DNA of 64,000 bases from Tetraselmis striata. Its lineage: Eukaryota > Chlorophyta > Chlorodendrophyceae > Chlorodendrales > Chlorodendraceae. Made by a program: the position numbers and the translations under genes. Shown here piece after piece: positions 23,840-35,953 of this stretch (positions are counted from its first letter, which is position 1; every line of letters begins with the position of its first letter). Location: the NCBI GenBank assembly GCA_006384855.1, contig VCJN01000857.1, forward strand, positions 1-64,000, in the 5' to 3' direction. Below the pieces are notes generated by a model. The model was not told where the DNA came from. It did no database searches and saw only the letters and a list, made by a program, of their open reading frames with translations.

Positions 23840-24878
23840 TAGCGAGCAATTCCCCTATTATGGGGCACCCAAATTATGGGGCACCCTCTCGGGGCAAGGC
23901 CAGCCGTAGCCAGTAGGATTGCAGGGATGGAGGTGGGCTTCTCACCAGCCCTAGACCTATCTGTCTGCTAGGTTTTCCCAAGCGGGCGGTGCGCGCATGC
24001 CTCGTATCTGGGAGCTGTGACCGGGATAGTGGAGGTGGGTCAGCTCGGAAAATGTGAAATTTCAAACTTCGAATCTTCACCCGCAACACGTGGCCGCTCT
24101 CTGCCAGCCGACGACACCTCCTCTCGTAACCTGGCTCGCCACCAGGGCCAGCTGTGACGTGACATACCTAGCAGGGATGATGGGGTGAAGGGCTGCTGTG
24201 TTGGTCTGTCGCGGGGGCGGTCGGTGGGCGTGCGTGCGTGCGTGTGCGAGCAGGAGCGATCTTGGCGAGTCGGCTCGGGAAAAAAAACGGGCGGCGCGCC
24301 TTCTCCCCGCGACGCAGAGCACATTGCCAATCAGCCTATGGCCAGGGCCGTTGCTGCAGCCAGCGCCGCGGCGGAGGCTCTACAGGCTGGGCCTGGCGCG
24401 CTCGAGACGCCAGCAGAGTCGCAGGCAGTGGGCGCCCCCCGGACCGACCCGACCTTGACCGCGATGGCGCTCCAGATCCTCGCCATGGCGCAGGGCTTGC
24501 CACCACTCCGGCAGCCTCTAGCCCCTCTAGACACCAACGTGGGCAGATAGGGGGCGGGGGGGGCGTCTTTAGGCTCGTGGCCGGGCGTGGTTGTGACGTC
24601 GCCGCGCATGTGTCCCTAGGTGATGGTGCGCGGCAGGCCCGCCGCGCGGCGTGCCCCATAATTTGAAAACTCCGATTTTCTAAAAAGGCCCGACCTCCAC
24701 CCTCTGAACCCGGCACTTCTATGCCTAAACTTTGTCAAATTGAGTCATAGAACATGCCACAGACAGCCAACAGCACCCGGAATGGGATGCAAAAGACGGG
24801 GATGGCATGCAGTAATGTGGCGATTCGGGAGATTAGGTTAAACAGAAAGGTGCCCCATAATAGGGTAATTGCTCGCTA
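23840..24878. mobile_element. 1.04-kb element with 30-bp terminal inverted repeats
   Basis: The left end 23840-23869 begins TAGCGAGCAATTCCCCTATT. The right end 24849-24878 is its reverse complement with one mismatch in 30 bp. A TA lies at each outer edge, compatible with a Tc1/mariner-type TA duplication, although that TA also belongs to the palindrome. The inner word TTATGGGGCACC repeats just inside the left end, and GCCCCATAATTT lies near 24,655. A short Ala-rich frame (ATG at 24,338) is the only ORF inside; no transposase is seen, so it would be non-autonomous. Confidence 0.7.
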
Positions 24879-25230
24879 TTGAACTCTTTACTGCTTCCAC
24901 CCCGCAGTCCCTGTATCCCATAGAGGACCTTCCTGATTGCCCTTTTTATTTGGGTGATTTCCGATATCGCCTTCTGCTGCTGGCTCATGTAATTACTCTT
25001 AACAAACTAGCGGCTTTTCGAATATACGGATAGTCGCTAGATTTCTGTCTACGTATCCTCCAGCCTGGCCGGGGCAGAATCACAAATTCCTTTCCCCGTG
25101 GCGCAGAGCCACGCGTTCGTCGCAGTGATCGCGCATTCTGTGGCTGCCTACACAGGCAGACGCGAACACGCGGCTACTCCGACCTGCGTCCACTCTCCCC
25201 TACCCCCTGAGCTGACGCTGTGCGGACGCT
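24879..25230. other. upstream region of the Rad7-like gene
   Basis: It contains a fragment near 24,925-24,990 (GATTTCCGATATCGCCTTCT ... CTGGCTCATGTAA) that recurs near 50,600-50,650 and partly near 39,050. TAGTCGCTA lies at 25,031-25,039. The promoter of the Rad7-like gene should lie here. Confidence 0.4.
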
Positions 25231-25531
25231 ATGGCACGGCCGAGGCGCGGGCGACCGGCTGCCGCCGCGGGTGAGATCGCTGGCGAGGAAGGTGGCGAGC
25301 AACCCGCGGCAGCAGACGTTCCCGAGGCCGCCGTCGAGGTGGAAGCGCCAGGTAGGGCGGACACGGACCTGCCTCGCTTGGCCTAGGCACACGCCCAGAT
25401 TTCAGGACCCGCCTTTGCGAGCAGAGCAGATGCATGTAGAGGCTCGTGCGGCTCGTGCTTGGAAAAATGGAGAATGGGGAGGGGGTGAGAGGAGGGGGGG
25501 GGGGGCATCCGAAAACACCGGATATGGGCTG

Positions 25532-25563
<32 letters not shown>

Positions 25564-27344
25564 ATGGCGTGCTTCTTGCGTGGAATGGATGGGTGGGTTT
25601 GGAGGGGGGGGTGGGGGGGTCCATGGAGTGACTTTTTCTGCAAAGGAGGAGTGTCGGGTCGGATGAATGTTTTGTGGCGTGGCGCGTATGGTGGCGAGCC
25701 TGAGCGCCCTGGGGGGTCCCTTGCCCTCCGCTGCTGTCACAGCCGCAGACGCGGCCGCAGACGCAACCGTAGGGCCGCGCATGGCGGAGGTGATGCGGCG
25801 GGCTGCTCGGCGCCGCGCCGCGCACTTTGCGCACTTCAACCCGGAGACGGACGAGGTCGCCGTGGACGGCCGCAACATTCACACCGGAGGCTCGGAGGTG
25901 CGCTTGCCTGGCTGGGCATGGCCGTGGTGTCACTGCGAGTGTGTCAGCTGCCTGCTTCTAGCTAACGGGGGCGTCGATTTGCGGACGGGTTCAGGCGCGC
26001 ACTCTGGGGCCATGGGCCAGCGCCCGGCAGCTGGAGCAGGGCCGGGCGGAGGAGCTGGAGGCGCGCAAGCAGCGCATCATTGAGGCAAGCCAGGCGGCCA
26101 GGGAGGACGGTGCGGAGCCCCCCCCCTTACCTTCTGCCGCGCCCTTTCCCCCTTCCTCGCCACCAGTGCATGGTGATGGCTGATGCCCCCTCCCCCCTCC
26201 CCCCCCCCCCCCCCGCTCTCGCTCGGCCGGCAGTGGACTGGACGCCACGCGAGGCGGGCGGGCAGGCGCGCAAGCGCAAGGTGGCGACGCTGTTTGACAC
26301 CACGCTCGGGCTGCTCACCGAGTATGTTGACTGCATTGAGAGCCTGGACGGCATCCCGGACGCGCTGAGGGTTACCCCCCCCCCCCCCCCCCCCCTCTTT
26401 CCTCCACCATGGGGTCCTCTCCCCCGCAGGCCCTCAGCCTGCGCCCCCTCATGGAGGCCAGGCCGAGTGCTTCCTACCGCCGCAGCGTGGCTTCGCTAGT
26501 GGTGTCTGTTTCTGTCCTTCTTTGCCTGTGTTGATGGTTGGCCCGGGAGGGAGACACGGGGGGGGGTGGTGCGCAAGCATTGACGAGCTGATGAGCTGAT
26601 GCCTGCGGCGGTCGTGGCGCCCAACCAGATCAAGCTGGCGCAGTCGGCGGCCGCCCGGCGCAAACTCACCGCCGATGTGGGGCAGGTGTTTGTGGCAGGC
26701 GCCCCGGCAGAGGTGGATTCCCCCCTCCCCCCCATTCTGACGGAGGGCTTGCCTCCGTTCCGGTCTGTACATCCCTGCGATTCTTGATTTTTATTGGTGT
26801 GTGTAGATTGATGTAATGATTGCCTATGGAATGATAGTACATTGATGAGCATCATTCCACATTCTATCTCGCAACTGATGGAATTTTGTCATTTTGTCAT
26901 GATTGGCGCATACGATGGCGAGGGCTTTATGTCAGCCGCATGGCGAGCATACCACCATGCAGGGGGTGGCCGCTCCTCTGACACGGCGGCGGTGCCCCCC
27001 CCCCCCCCCCCCACCCCCGGGGACTGGCGCAGGTTGTGATGCGCGACCTCACGCAGGTGGACGAGGCCAGCCTGGGGCAGATGCTGCAGGAGGCGGCCAC
27101 CCCGCGGCTGCACCGCCTGGAGCTGGGTATGTGCGGCCGCGGGCTGAGCGACCAAGTGAGCCCCCCCCCCCCCCCCTTCCTCCCCCGCCAACCCCCCGGG
27201 TTGAGACCGACAAACTGTCCCCGAACTTGATTTCCCGTTATTCCTACAAATTTCCGCCATTTCAGGAAAATCGTCACACGCCTCCAACAGGATCCCTCCA
27301 ATACACGACCAACCTGATGTCGCTTAACGAGTCGTGTCCCTCTT

Positions 27345-27375
<31 letters not shown>

Positions 27376-30270
27376 GGCAGGTCGCCATGAGCCTGTCCCG
27401 CACCCAGCTGGAGAACGTTGCGCACCTTGAGCTCACAGGCGCGTACCGCATCTCCGACGACGGCATCAAGGTGGCGCCTCCTCACCCGCACTGCGCCAGC
27501 TGCCCCCCCCCCCCCCCCCCCTGTTGTTTCGCAGCAAGCCCCCCCATCCCCCCCGACTGACTGCGGGGCGCGGCCCGTGCGCGTCGCAGGCGCTGCTGAA
27601 GGCCATGCCCCAGCTGCGGGAGCTCGGCCTCCGCGACGCGTGCCGGCTGCAGGATGCCGTCACCGCCCTGCCGGAGGCGTGCCCTCTGCTGGAGGTCAGC
27701 CGCTGCCCTGCCTGCTGTTGCCAAACCTCGGACAGCGAGGGGCTGACGCCTTGCACACCACCTGATACGCCGCCCCCCCTGTCTTGCGCACTCTCTTCCA
27801 CAAAATCGAATCAAAACACTGTCTACACGACTTTATTCTATCCGTATCACTCTTATACATGGTGTTTCTCGGTTTCACAACTTTAGAAACGCAACCGTAA
27901 GAAACCCTACAGCCCTTGCACTCATGCTGATTTTTTTTTTTGTGTGTGTGGGGGGGGGGGGGGGGGGATCGCGCTTTGGCTCCCCGCAATATGGGTAGCT
28001 GGACACACCTTGGATCTACCCAGCCTCCCTGGGGTACAGGATTTAGCTGCAGCGTAAAGACATAAAATGCTCGAGGCATACGTCAAAGGAGCGGCAAAGC
28101 ACTGCGGCTGACGTCGCTGCTGCTGTCGCCTCTCACCACCAAGTGCGCTTACGTGGGCGATAAAACGGTCATGAGAACACTGCGAATAAGCACCTGCCCT
28201 GCCTGCCAGAGGTCGAATGTGTCAGACAAACCTATAGCGGAATGATAGCGAATGTCCTCACCGGTTGCCGCTAAGAGTTGGTTCTTTCAGGTGCGTCTGC
28301 ACCCGTATGTTGGCAGCGGTACCGCTGGTCAGGGGTCGGCGATGTTGTGATGGCTGAGCACTCGTTTGACGCCCCCCCCCCGCCCGGCACACGTGCGTTC
28401 CTCTAGGCATCAGGGAAAGCACCACCCAGCAGCCATCCCCAGCCTTCAACAGCCCCATGCTGCCATCCCTTCCGTCCCCTTCAACAGGGTACGGCTCCTG
28501 ACGAGTCCCCCCTCCCCCCCCCTCTGGCCTTTTCTTTACAGAGGCTGGACCTCTCCGGGTGCCGCGGCCTCTCCCCGGAAGCAATGGCGTCCAGCCTCCC
28601 CCTCCTCAAGAACCTGAGAGACCTGAGGTTAGTCTGCTGAAGCATGCGATTCCCTTTCAGCAGCTGCGCGTCCGCCAAAGCGTCCCTGGGCCGGGAAGTT
28701 TCCTCACCTTTTGTCCCGTCTCATCAGCCCGGAACATTGTCTGCACTGGATGAGCCTGACCGCACCTGGATGCGCCGTGCCGTCGCAGCTTGGACGCCGT
28801 GACGGAGGTGGACGACACATTCTTGCAGCTCATTGCCGGCAGCCTCCCCCTGGAGCGCCTCAGTGTCAACTTTTGCCCTGAGGTCACAGACAAAGGTGGC
28901 TGCCTGATGCGCTCGTGATTCAGCCGCCCTGCGTGCCACCCTGACCCCTGGCCCCCCCTCCTCCTCCTTCCCACGCCATCAAAGAGACAGACTGAGTGCA
29001 GTCACCCACCGGGGCTTCGCAGGGCTGTGCGCGGTCGCCAGGATGAGAGGGCAGCACCTTTTGGAGCTGCGCTGCAGCGATGTGCCCAAGCTGACCGACA
29101 CGTGCGCATTAGGCGGCAGCCACATCCCTTGCCCCCCCCCCCCCCCCCCCCCCCTCTCATCTCTCCTATGTACCATCCATGGTGCTCCGAAACCATCCTT
29201 TGCGCTATGGTGCATACGCGCGCCATCCGCCACAGCTGATGCTCCACAACCATAATGCGTAACTGTACGCACACTCAAAAGGATTTTTTGGCATATTCCG
29301 ACGCAGCCACCGCTACTGACCTTGACTGCTCCAAAACCATCCGGTATGAAGGCCCCCAAAGCAGAGTGGCCGTTGCTCTACGGCCGTCGATACCGAGTGC
29401 GGTGGCCGCAATATAATTTGGAACCACTCTGCCCCCTTTCTTGCTCCCCCCCCCCCCCCCCCCCCCCCTTTCTATCCCTGCTTCATAACATTGACGGTGC
29501 TCCGAAACCATCCTAGGCGCTTTGCTGCATAAGCAGGCCATCCGCCACAGCGAATGCTCCTAAACCAAAAACCATAATGCGCGGGGTATGCAAACTCAGA
29601 AGGATTTCATGGTACATTCAGACGCCGCCACCGCTACTGATCTTTACTGCTCCGAAACCATCCAGTATAAATGCCCCTAAAGCAGAGTGCCCGTTGCTCC
29701 ACCACCGCCAATACCGGGTGCGGTGGCCGCATTATAATTTGGAACCACTCTGCTCCCCCTGCCGTGCTGCCCCCCCCCCCGCCCCACCCCTTCCTCCTTT
29801 TCCCTGATAGCTCTGGGTGTCACAGCCTACATCGGATTTGCGCGCTGACCCAATTGAACTGTCTGCGCAGGACTCTGCTGGAGCTGGCACAGAGCTGCCC
29901 CGAGCTGCACACCCTGTACGTCCAGCGCTGCGCCAAGCTGACCGACGCCGGAGTCGCCGCGGTCGCCCAGAACGGCAAGCTACGCTCGCTGTGCGTGGCG
30001 CACGTGCCGGACGTCGGCCCGCTCGCCTGCGCCGCCCTCACCCGCTCCTGCACCGACTCCCTGGAGTCGCTGGACATCTCGTGGTGCCGCGCCGTGTCGG
30101 ACAACATGCTCGGGGCGCTGGCGGACGCCTGCTTCCGGCTGGCCAGCGTCACCGCGTGGGGGTGCTCCCAGATCTCGGACCGCTTCCTGCTGGGTCACCG
30201 CAACGACGTGCTGGTGGAGGTGCTGGGCCCGGTGGAGGCGCCACTTGCCTCCGCCCCGGTGGCCGTGTAG
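25231..30270 (+). CDS. Rad7/Rhp7-like leucine-rich repeat protein
   Basis: Predicted exons are 25231-25351, 25743-25897, 25995-26109, 26234-26370, 26629-26712, 27033-27155, 27381-27470, 27590-27694, 28542-28627, 28789-28895, 29023-29101 and 29871-30270. The phase closes at 534 codons (533 aa). The N-terminus MARPRRGRPAA is AT-hook-like. RRRAAHFAHFNPETDE (about residues 60-75) and GPWASARQLEQGRAEELEA match conserved segments of plant and fungal Rad7. KVATLFDTTLGLL ... SLDGIPDALR (about 148-176) is the diagnostic pre-LRR segment. AMN1/F-box-type cysteine-containing LRRs follow from about residue 215 to the end, finishing in WGCSQISDRFLLGH. In yeast Rad7 works with Rad16 in global genome nucleotide excision repair and in an elongin-cullin ubiquitin ligase; in algae this is inferred. 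An exon at 26430 was rejected because dropping it restores the family spacing. Confidence 0.85.
29132..29780 (+). repeat. tandemly duplicated ~315-bp unit with poly-C inside a Rad7-like intron
   Basis: Two units lie in the last intron (29,102-29,870). Unit 1 is about 29,132-29,446 and unit 2 about 29,447-29,770, with an offset of 315 bp measured at GGTGCTCCGAAACCATCC (29,181 and 29,496). Each starts with a C tract of more than 20 nt, and a third C tract follows unit 2. A shorter internal repeat, GCTCCRAAACCATCC, occurs again in each unit. The units are roughly 80-85% alike by eye. Confidence 0.85.
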
Positions 30271-31962
30271 ACGCCATTCACCGGACCCACTATGCGGCAC
30301 CTCCGCCCTGTCGTTGGCCCTAAACGAAAGGAATTTGAAATTAGCCACAACCGAATCAAGCTCTTTCTCTTGGCAAGGTGTCTTTACCCAGCATCAGGGA
30401 TGGGCCCGCCCCTGGCCAACCCGCATAGGGTCCGCTAGGCGGCACCTCCGCCCTGTCGCCGGCCTACTACACTGGAACCGCATGCGCTGATTCTAAGAAG
30501 TGTGTTTGAACATGAGACCCTAATATTCCCTGATTGCGCACATCGGCGCTACAAACCACCAGCTCCCTCACCAGTGCACACTGCTGCACATAGGGAATAT
30601 TTGGGCACAAGGGATGAATGCATGGTATTCTCTATTGTTACCACTCGCAGCTGGCTCGCGTACATATAACAAGGGCATCTTTCCTGTGCTGAGTAGGTAG
30701 CAAGGCCTCGCGTAGTCAAGTAGAGCTCTCTCCTGCCATTTTTGGCGGTCGTGTTGCTGACACAGGTGTCGGGCCGCTGTCGAGAGAGAGGCGAAAACAA
30801 GGTCAGATTTCAGGTGGAAATAACTTTGTCTACATGATAAAACGCGAAATGTATTATTATGCGAAATGCTACCGGAGAGTGCTCGAGTGTTGCATGTCCA
30901 TGTGTTTTAATTCTCTCATTTGTGTAACCAAATATCGTAGAAATATCGCCGGTGGTCAGTCTAATATGCAAGGATTAACAGAGTTGTCTGGTATTTGAAC
31001 CAGCAGCAGGTACGAGTATCTCATAGTGCTAATCCTTAGTTTGAACTGCACTCTAGTGATGGTAGCGTCGTCTGCTGCTACAGGTATTGCGCCAGGTGGC
31101 GTCCCGGGCCCGCCGTCCGCGTGTATGGTAAGGATAACTTCTACTAAAAGCAATACCCTGTAGCGACTACATACTTGGGCATTGTTGTTTCTGAGTTTTG
31201 TTTTAAATCTTCCCGCGCAACTATGTCTTAATATACTACACACCTCGTCGGCATGCAGTACGTTTACGCGGGATTGAACCCCGACAAGTGCGCCATCTCA
31301 TCAACTCCAAAAGTACTGCACGACGCCCCGTCATGTACATTCGTACCCCGACGGTACCCCCGGATCTGCCGAGCTGGCATCTTCGGCGGTTAAAACCCGC
31401 CCGCAACCGCGCGCGAGCCGTTAAATACAGGCAGTATTCCCATGTATACCCGTGGTAACAGACACCTGGCACGACGCGCCGACGACCGCTCGAGGGGTTT
31501 CCTAGGAGGGGGCTACAGCCATGCTGCACCGCCGGCGAACGAGCGCCGCCGGTCAAGCGTCGTGATGGCGCGCTGATACAAGTGCCTCTGCAACGTCCTT
31601 CAGGCGTCTCGTTGAAAACAGTCTAGCTGAGCGTGCCCCGCCCTTGGCTTTTGCGCTTCGTTTGCACCCGCTATCCCGGGCCTGGCGGGCGCAGTAAATA
31701 GGTTTGACGGACACGCGCCGCCACTTGAAAAGTGACAAGCCACGTCGCGATCGGCGCCAGTCGACACGCAGCTGCAGCACTCTTGCTTCGACACTCATCG
31801 TCGCTACTCGTACAGTTGCTGCAGTTCCATCGCCAGGCCCCGGCGCACCTTGCACCTCCTCAGAGCGTCCCTTCCGACAGGCGAGGAGGGCGGCGCGCTG
31901 GCGTTGTTTCAAACGAACTGAACCGCCAGCCTAACCTTTGGTAGCAGTCGTCGTCAGGGAGG
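30271..31962. other. intergenic between the Rad7-like gene and the Cys-repeat gene
   Basis: Lower in GC than the genes. TAGCGACTA is at 31,161-31,169. No coding exon, tRNA or long repeat is convincing. TGTAA near 30,924 is a distant candidate poly(A) signal for the Rad7-like gene. The 300 bp before 31,963 should hold the promoter of the next gene. Confidence 0.4.
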
Positions 31963-34900
31963 ATGCACTCGCGGTCGTGGTCTCGGGGGGCAGTGCTCCT
32001 GGCGCTAGTCTCTGTTACGGTCACAAGCACCGCCAACGCTCTGTTCGAGCCTCGCTACGAGCGTTGCGAGGCGCTGCTGGACCGACGCGAGGTGATGGAC
32101 GTCTGCGGGCACTCCATCAACCCCTCTGCTGTCGCGTACTTGCCGTCCGCACGCCGGCTGGTGATTGCTGGCCAGGAGTACCTCATCCACGCCACTGAAA
32201 GCGGCAGCGGCCGCCTGGCTGTTGATGGGTGCTACTTCGGGGCCGACCGCTCCTTGGGCCGAGGAGATATCGAAGGGATCGCCTCGCTTGACTTCGCGCT
32301 CAGCAAGCCGGAACCAAACATGGACCCCAGCGGCCGCTTGACAGCCAACTGGGCCAAGGTGAGGAGCACCGACGCCTCCTTGCAGCACTCGCCCCTGCTC
32401 TCGACAGCTGGAGTACTTCGGCTATATATTCCACTGCCGCTTCCGGCTGTTTCTAATGCACATTTGTTGCGAAAGCAGTCGCAATGTCACCGCGTGTCCA
32501 ATACCGGCACACTGCTCGTCTTGTACGGTACGATACTGTTAACGGGTAGCCTGGCTGAGCCTGTTGCCTGTCCTGTCTGCCAGAGCTTGCGCTGCAATGC
32601 CCCTCCTGTTCCGGAGGCGAAAACCATTATTGCCTTTATTGGGCACGTGCGGCTTCTGTCGTGCCGCACTGCAGGGGTTCCTATGTAGTCGCTACCGGCT
32701 ACCCGTACAGGATTGCAGTGCAGCGATAGAAACGAACTTCTTCCGCTAGATGAAACATGCTGAAGAGACGAGTGCCCTTTGTGTTGCGGCTGTGTGTAGC
32801 TCAAAGCTTTGGAGGGACACATCCTGGCCATGGAGGAGAACTACGCCTTCCGAGGCGTCTACCTCGTTGACACTGGGCGGCTCGGCTCTGGCCTCACACG
32901 CGCCGAGAGCGCGACCGTCCAGCGTTTTCCGATCTCAGAGTACCTGCGCAACCTCGAGGCTGTTGCCTTCGTGCCGGACCTGACAGACGACGCGTATCTC
33001 GGCATCCTTCTCATGGGCTCGCAGAATCGCCGCATTCAGGCGTGCCGCATCCCTCTTGGCGACTCGTCCAAGCCGGTACGCTGCCGCCCGTCGCACAGGA
33101 TTTTGCCACCCCTGGCAGGCCATCAGCTCGACGCTTATCACCGCCTAGTAGCGACTACTGCCCCACAATCAAATTTCCACAGTTACAATCGCGCCTGTGT
33201 CGTGCTCAAACGTCTTTGATGACCCACTCAACGGATGCTCTCCGAATATTAATTTGATAGTAATCACACAAGGCCCCGGTACGGCATAGGAATTGGTATT
33301 AACCCCACCAGCAAGTAGACGGAATCGCATCTATCTTTCCGCACGGCGCGTTTGGGACATCACGCATGACCTCCTATGTCGTCGCCTGGTCCTCAGGTTC
33401 GCTGCGAGGACAAAACTGCGCGCTACTCTCGCTCCGTGGACTCCATGGAGTACGACCCCACTTTCGAAGTGCGCCCAGGGGTCTTCGGCGCGCTGGTGAT
33501 CGGGGCCGACCCTGCCGACCACGGCGTTTACGTCGATCCCTGGGCCCTGGCCCTGCGCGGGGAGGTGGTGCGCTGGTCGGATGAGTTTGCGATGCGGGGA
33601 GGCTCGGTGGGCGGCGTCCGGATGACCGGACGGGAAGGCCATGCGATATATGGCGACAAGGTACTCCTCCAGCATGCTTCCACTCAGGCACATGCCGTTG
33701 CCGTGTGCCTCTGATGCATGCACCTTGCCAGCGTATTGTCAACATCAGGGGGCGACGGTTTCTTCTAGACACTTCGACATGGCATGTTGATCAGCATTTA
33801 TGGCTGCCCATGTTCAGGTTTTCTACGCCCTTGACGAAGGGAAGCGCGCCAGTGGCGCGGTGGTTTGCCGCATGAGCACCAAGCCGCGCTCGCGCGCGTC
33901 CAGCATCAGTGGTTGGCACCCCACCGATGCCGGCGACCCCAACAGTTCAACGCCCGCAGCTGAATTCGCTCTCTCCGCAACCAACGCCCTCGCGGCAGCG
34001 GCGCCCTCCCCATGGAGCGCTAGCGAGCCCATGGATGCTCTGAAGCCAGTGCGCGAGGTCACTCCCGAGTACATGCTGCAACGCTGGCCGGCGTATGCGC
34101 GAGCCGGCGACGGCGAGTGCGGCTCGCTGTGCCAGAGCGAGAAGAGCGCCATGTGTGTGCTGTACCCGGAGCTCTGCGTGCATCTGCGCTGCCAAGACGT
34201 CCTCAGCGGCGCGGACACCAGCTTCGACATGGGCGACATCTGCGATGGGACCGATAGCAGCGGCGCAGCGATCGGATCGCCCGAGGCCCTTGCCGCCGCA
34301 GCTCTCACGGAGGCCAACATGGTCACCGGCTGGCGACAGCTTCGTCTGGACAACGTTGACGGGCGCTGTGACGGCTCGTGTTTGGAATTCAAGGCGCTGA
34401 TGTGCGACACTTTCGCTGCACTGTGTCAACAGCTACAGTGCGAGGATCAACGAATGGGGGCAGTGTCCGAGGTGGTGTCAGACTGTGAAACCGTTCCTGC
34501 GCCACTGGAACGCGGCATGCTGCTGCCCATCACGCTCCGCAATGACCAAATGTCCGCACGATGGGCAGCGCACCACCAGTTTGATGCAGATGTGGCCACA
34601 TCGGACGCGCCGTCCTCATCCGCCGGCGAGGCGGAGGCGCCAACGAGTGCGGGCCTCTGCAACCGACGATGCCAGGAGGACAAGCGTCAGATGTGCCTGG
34701 GCAACCCGACACACTGCTGGGCGCTGCGGTGCTCTGACATCCGCGCCGGCATCACACGCTCCGTCCTTGACTGCGACGACAAGCCTCCGGCCGAGATAAT
34801 GATGCCGGGCCGCCAGAGCTCAACGTACGCCGGAGTGTAGAGCCCACTCGTACGCCTACTGGCGCAATGTCTGACTGTTGCCTACTGTGATTAACATGTT

Positions 34901-35729
34901 GTGGATCTTCTTACCGTGCAGGACGGCTGCGGCGGTGGAAGATGGTTTGTGCAAGTGGAATGGCTGCGGCAGCTCTGCGCAAGCCAGGCCTGGTGGCTAC
35001 TGTTCTGCCTCGCTCGCAAACTGCGTCTCCGACTGCGAAGGAAGCTGGTGCCCTAGCACGCCTGGCTACGAGGCAGTCCTACCCTGGAAGGCTTTCCTGC
35101 TGGGAGCCGAGCCGGAGGTCTCTGGCCCTGCTGCTGGTAGTGTCAGCGTCCAGTCACAGTCGGAGAGCAGTACGCCAGCTGCCGGCAGTAAGCATGCGGC
35201 TGGCGCTCCTTCCACGCCAGAGGCAGAGCGCCCAGTTCTTGGTTACTGCAACTGGGATGGGTGCAACGGGGAGGAGCAGGGCTCGGAGTGGTGCCGGGAG
35301 AGCGTCGACAACTGCGTGTTCACCTGCGGCGGGTCGTGGTGCTGGCACGCACCCGCTGGCCACACCGCCGAGATCAAGCCGTCCGAGTCCCCCCGTCCCC
35401 ACAGCGACAGTGTCCCGGCACCCGAAACCATCGACATTCCGCCTCCTCTGCCCCCCGCGGCTCCCGTTGATACCCGGCCCCAAGTACGCAATCCTCCCGT
35501 CACTTCGAGCGACGTCCGGCTTCCGTCGGACCGGCGAGAGGCGGCGACCGGGTCCAGCCTGCTGCAGGGCCCCACAACAGACGACCTCGTGGTCACACTG
35601 AATGTAGACGACGTCGCGGGCTGGCTCGGGCTGCAAGACGATCGTGTTGCGCGCCTGGTGGCGATTCTGGAAGGCATTCCTAATGTGTCGCTCACTCGGA
35701 ACCCCGTCGACCCTGGCATCGGCAAATGA
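31963..35729 (+). CDS. secreted protein with propeller-like N-terminal half and two families of Cys repeats
   Basis: Predicted exons are 31963-32358, 32800-33075, 33397-33660, 33818-34824 and 34922-35729. All introns are GT-AG and the phase closes at 917 codons (916 aa). Residues 1-26 are a signal peptide: basic start, AVLLALVSVTV core, ANA cleavage site. Residues 27-330 have short strand-turn repeats (RRLVIAGQEYLIHA, RGVYLVDTGRLGSG, GALVIGADPADHGVYVDP), suggesting a beta-propeller. Three units near residues 413, 495 and 592 share the exact spacing C-x3-C-x7-C-x6-C-x4-C. Two C-terminal units near 657 and 756 share C-x-W-x-G-C ... C-x6-C-x3-C-x2-SW-C, a motif seen in other secreted algal proteins and perhaps carbohydrate-binding. 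No catalytic motif is recognised. The protein is probably secreted or in the cell wall. If the last intron is retained, it ends at 34,840. Confidence 0.7.
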
Positions 35730-35948
35730 GGGCCGGTCACACGGAGGCGGGATCTACGTATAATGTTATCATAGCAACACAGGCAACGCCGCCATCTCCT
35801 CCATGCAGCATCTGTTGGCACCGCCTGGTATGCGAGCGGCGCCAAGCCGGACTGCTGGTGGAGGAGGTGTGGGATGTGTCTGATGTTGATGACGGCCAAC
35901 AGAGATGGGAGCACACTGTCAACAACACATATCTGCTCATATTCACCT

Positions 35949-35953
35949 TGTAA
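35949..35953 (+). terminator. putative TGTAA poly(A) signal of the Cys-repeat gene
   Basis: TGTAA 220 nt past the stop codon at 35,729. Confidence 0.35.

Noticed and set aside
24185-24550. Small gene inside the 1.04-kb inverted-repeat element
   Set aside because: Ala/Pro-rich, no domain and GC-driven; mentioned only as element content.
26430-26520. Extra Rad7 exon beginning GCCCTCAGCC
   Set aside because: It has a good acceptor, but including it breaks the conserved spacing of the pre-LRR segment, and no donor joins it cleanly to the next exon.
31241-31330. tRNA-like word GGGATTGAACCCCGA
   Set aside because: Only the T-arm-like piece is present; no D or anticodon arm could be folded around it.
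33823-34429. Minus-strand frames of 160-195 codons
   Set aside because: Antisense shadows of the large fourth exon of the Cys-repeat gene.
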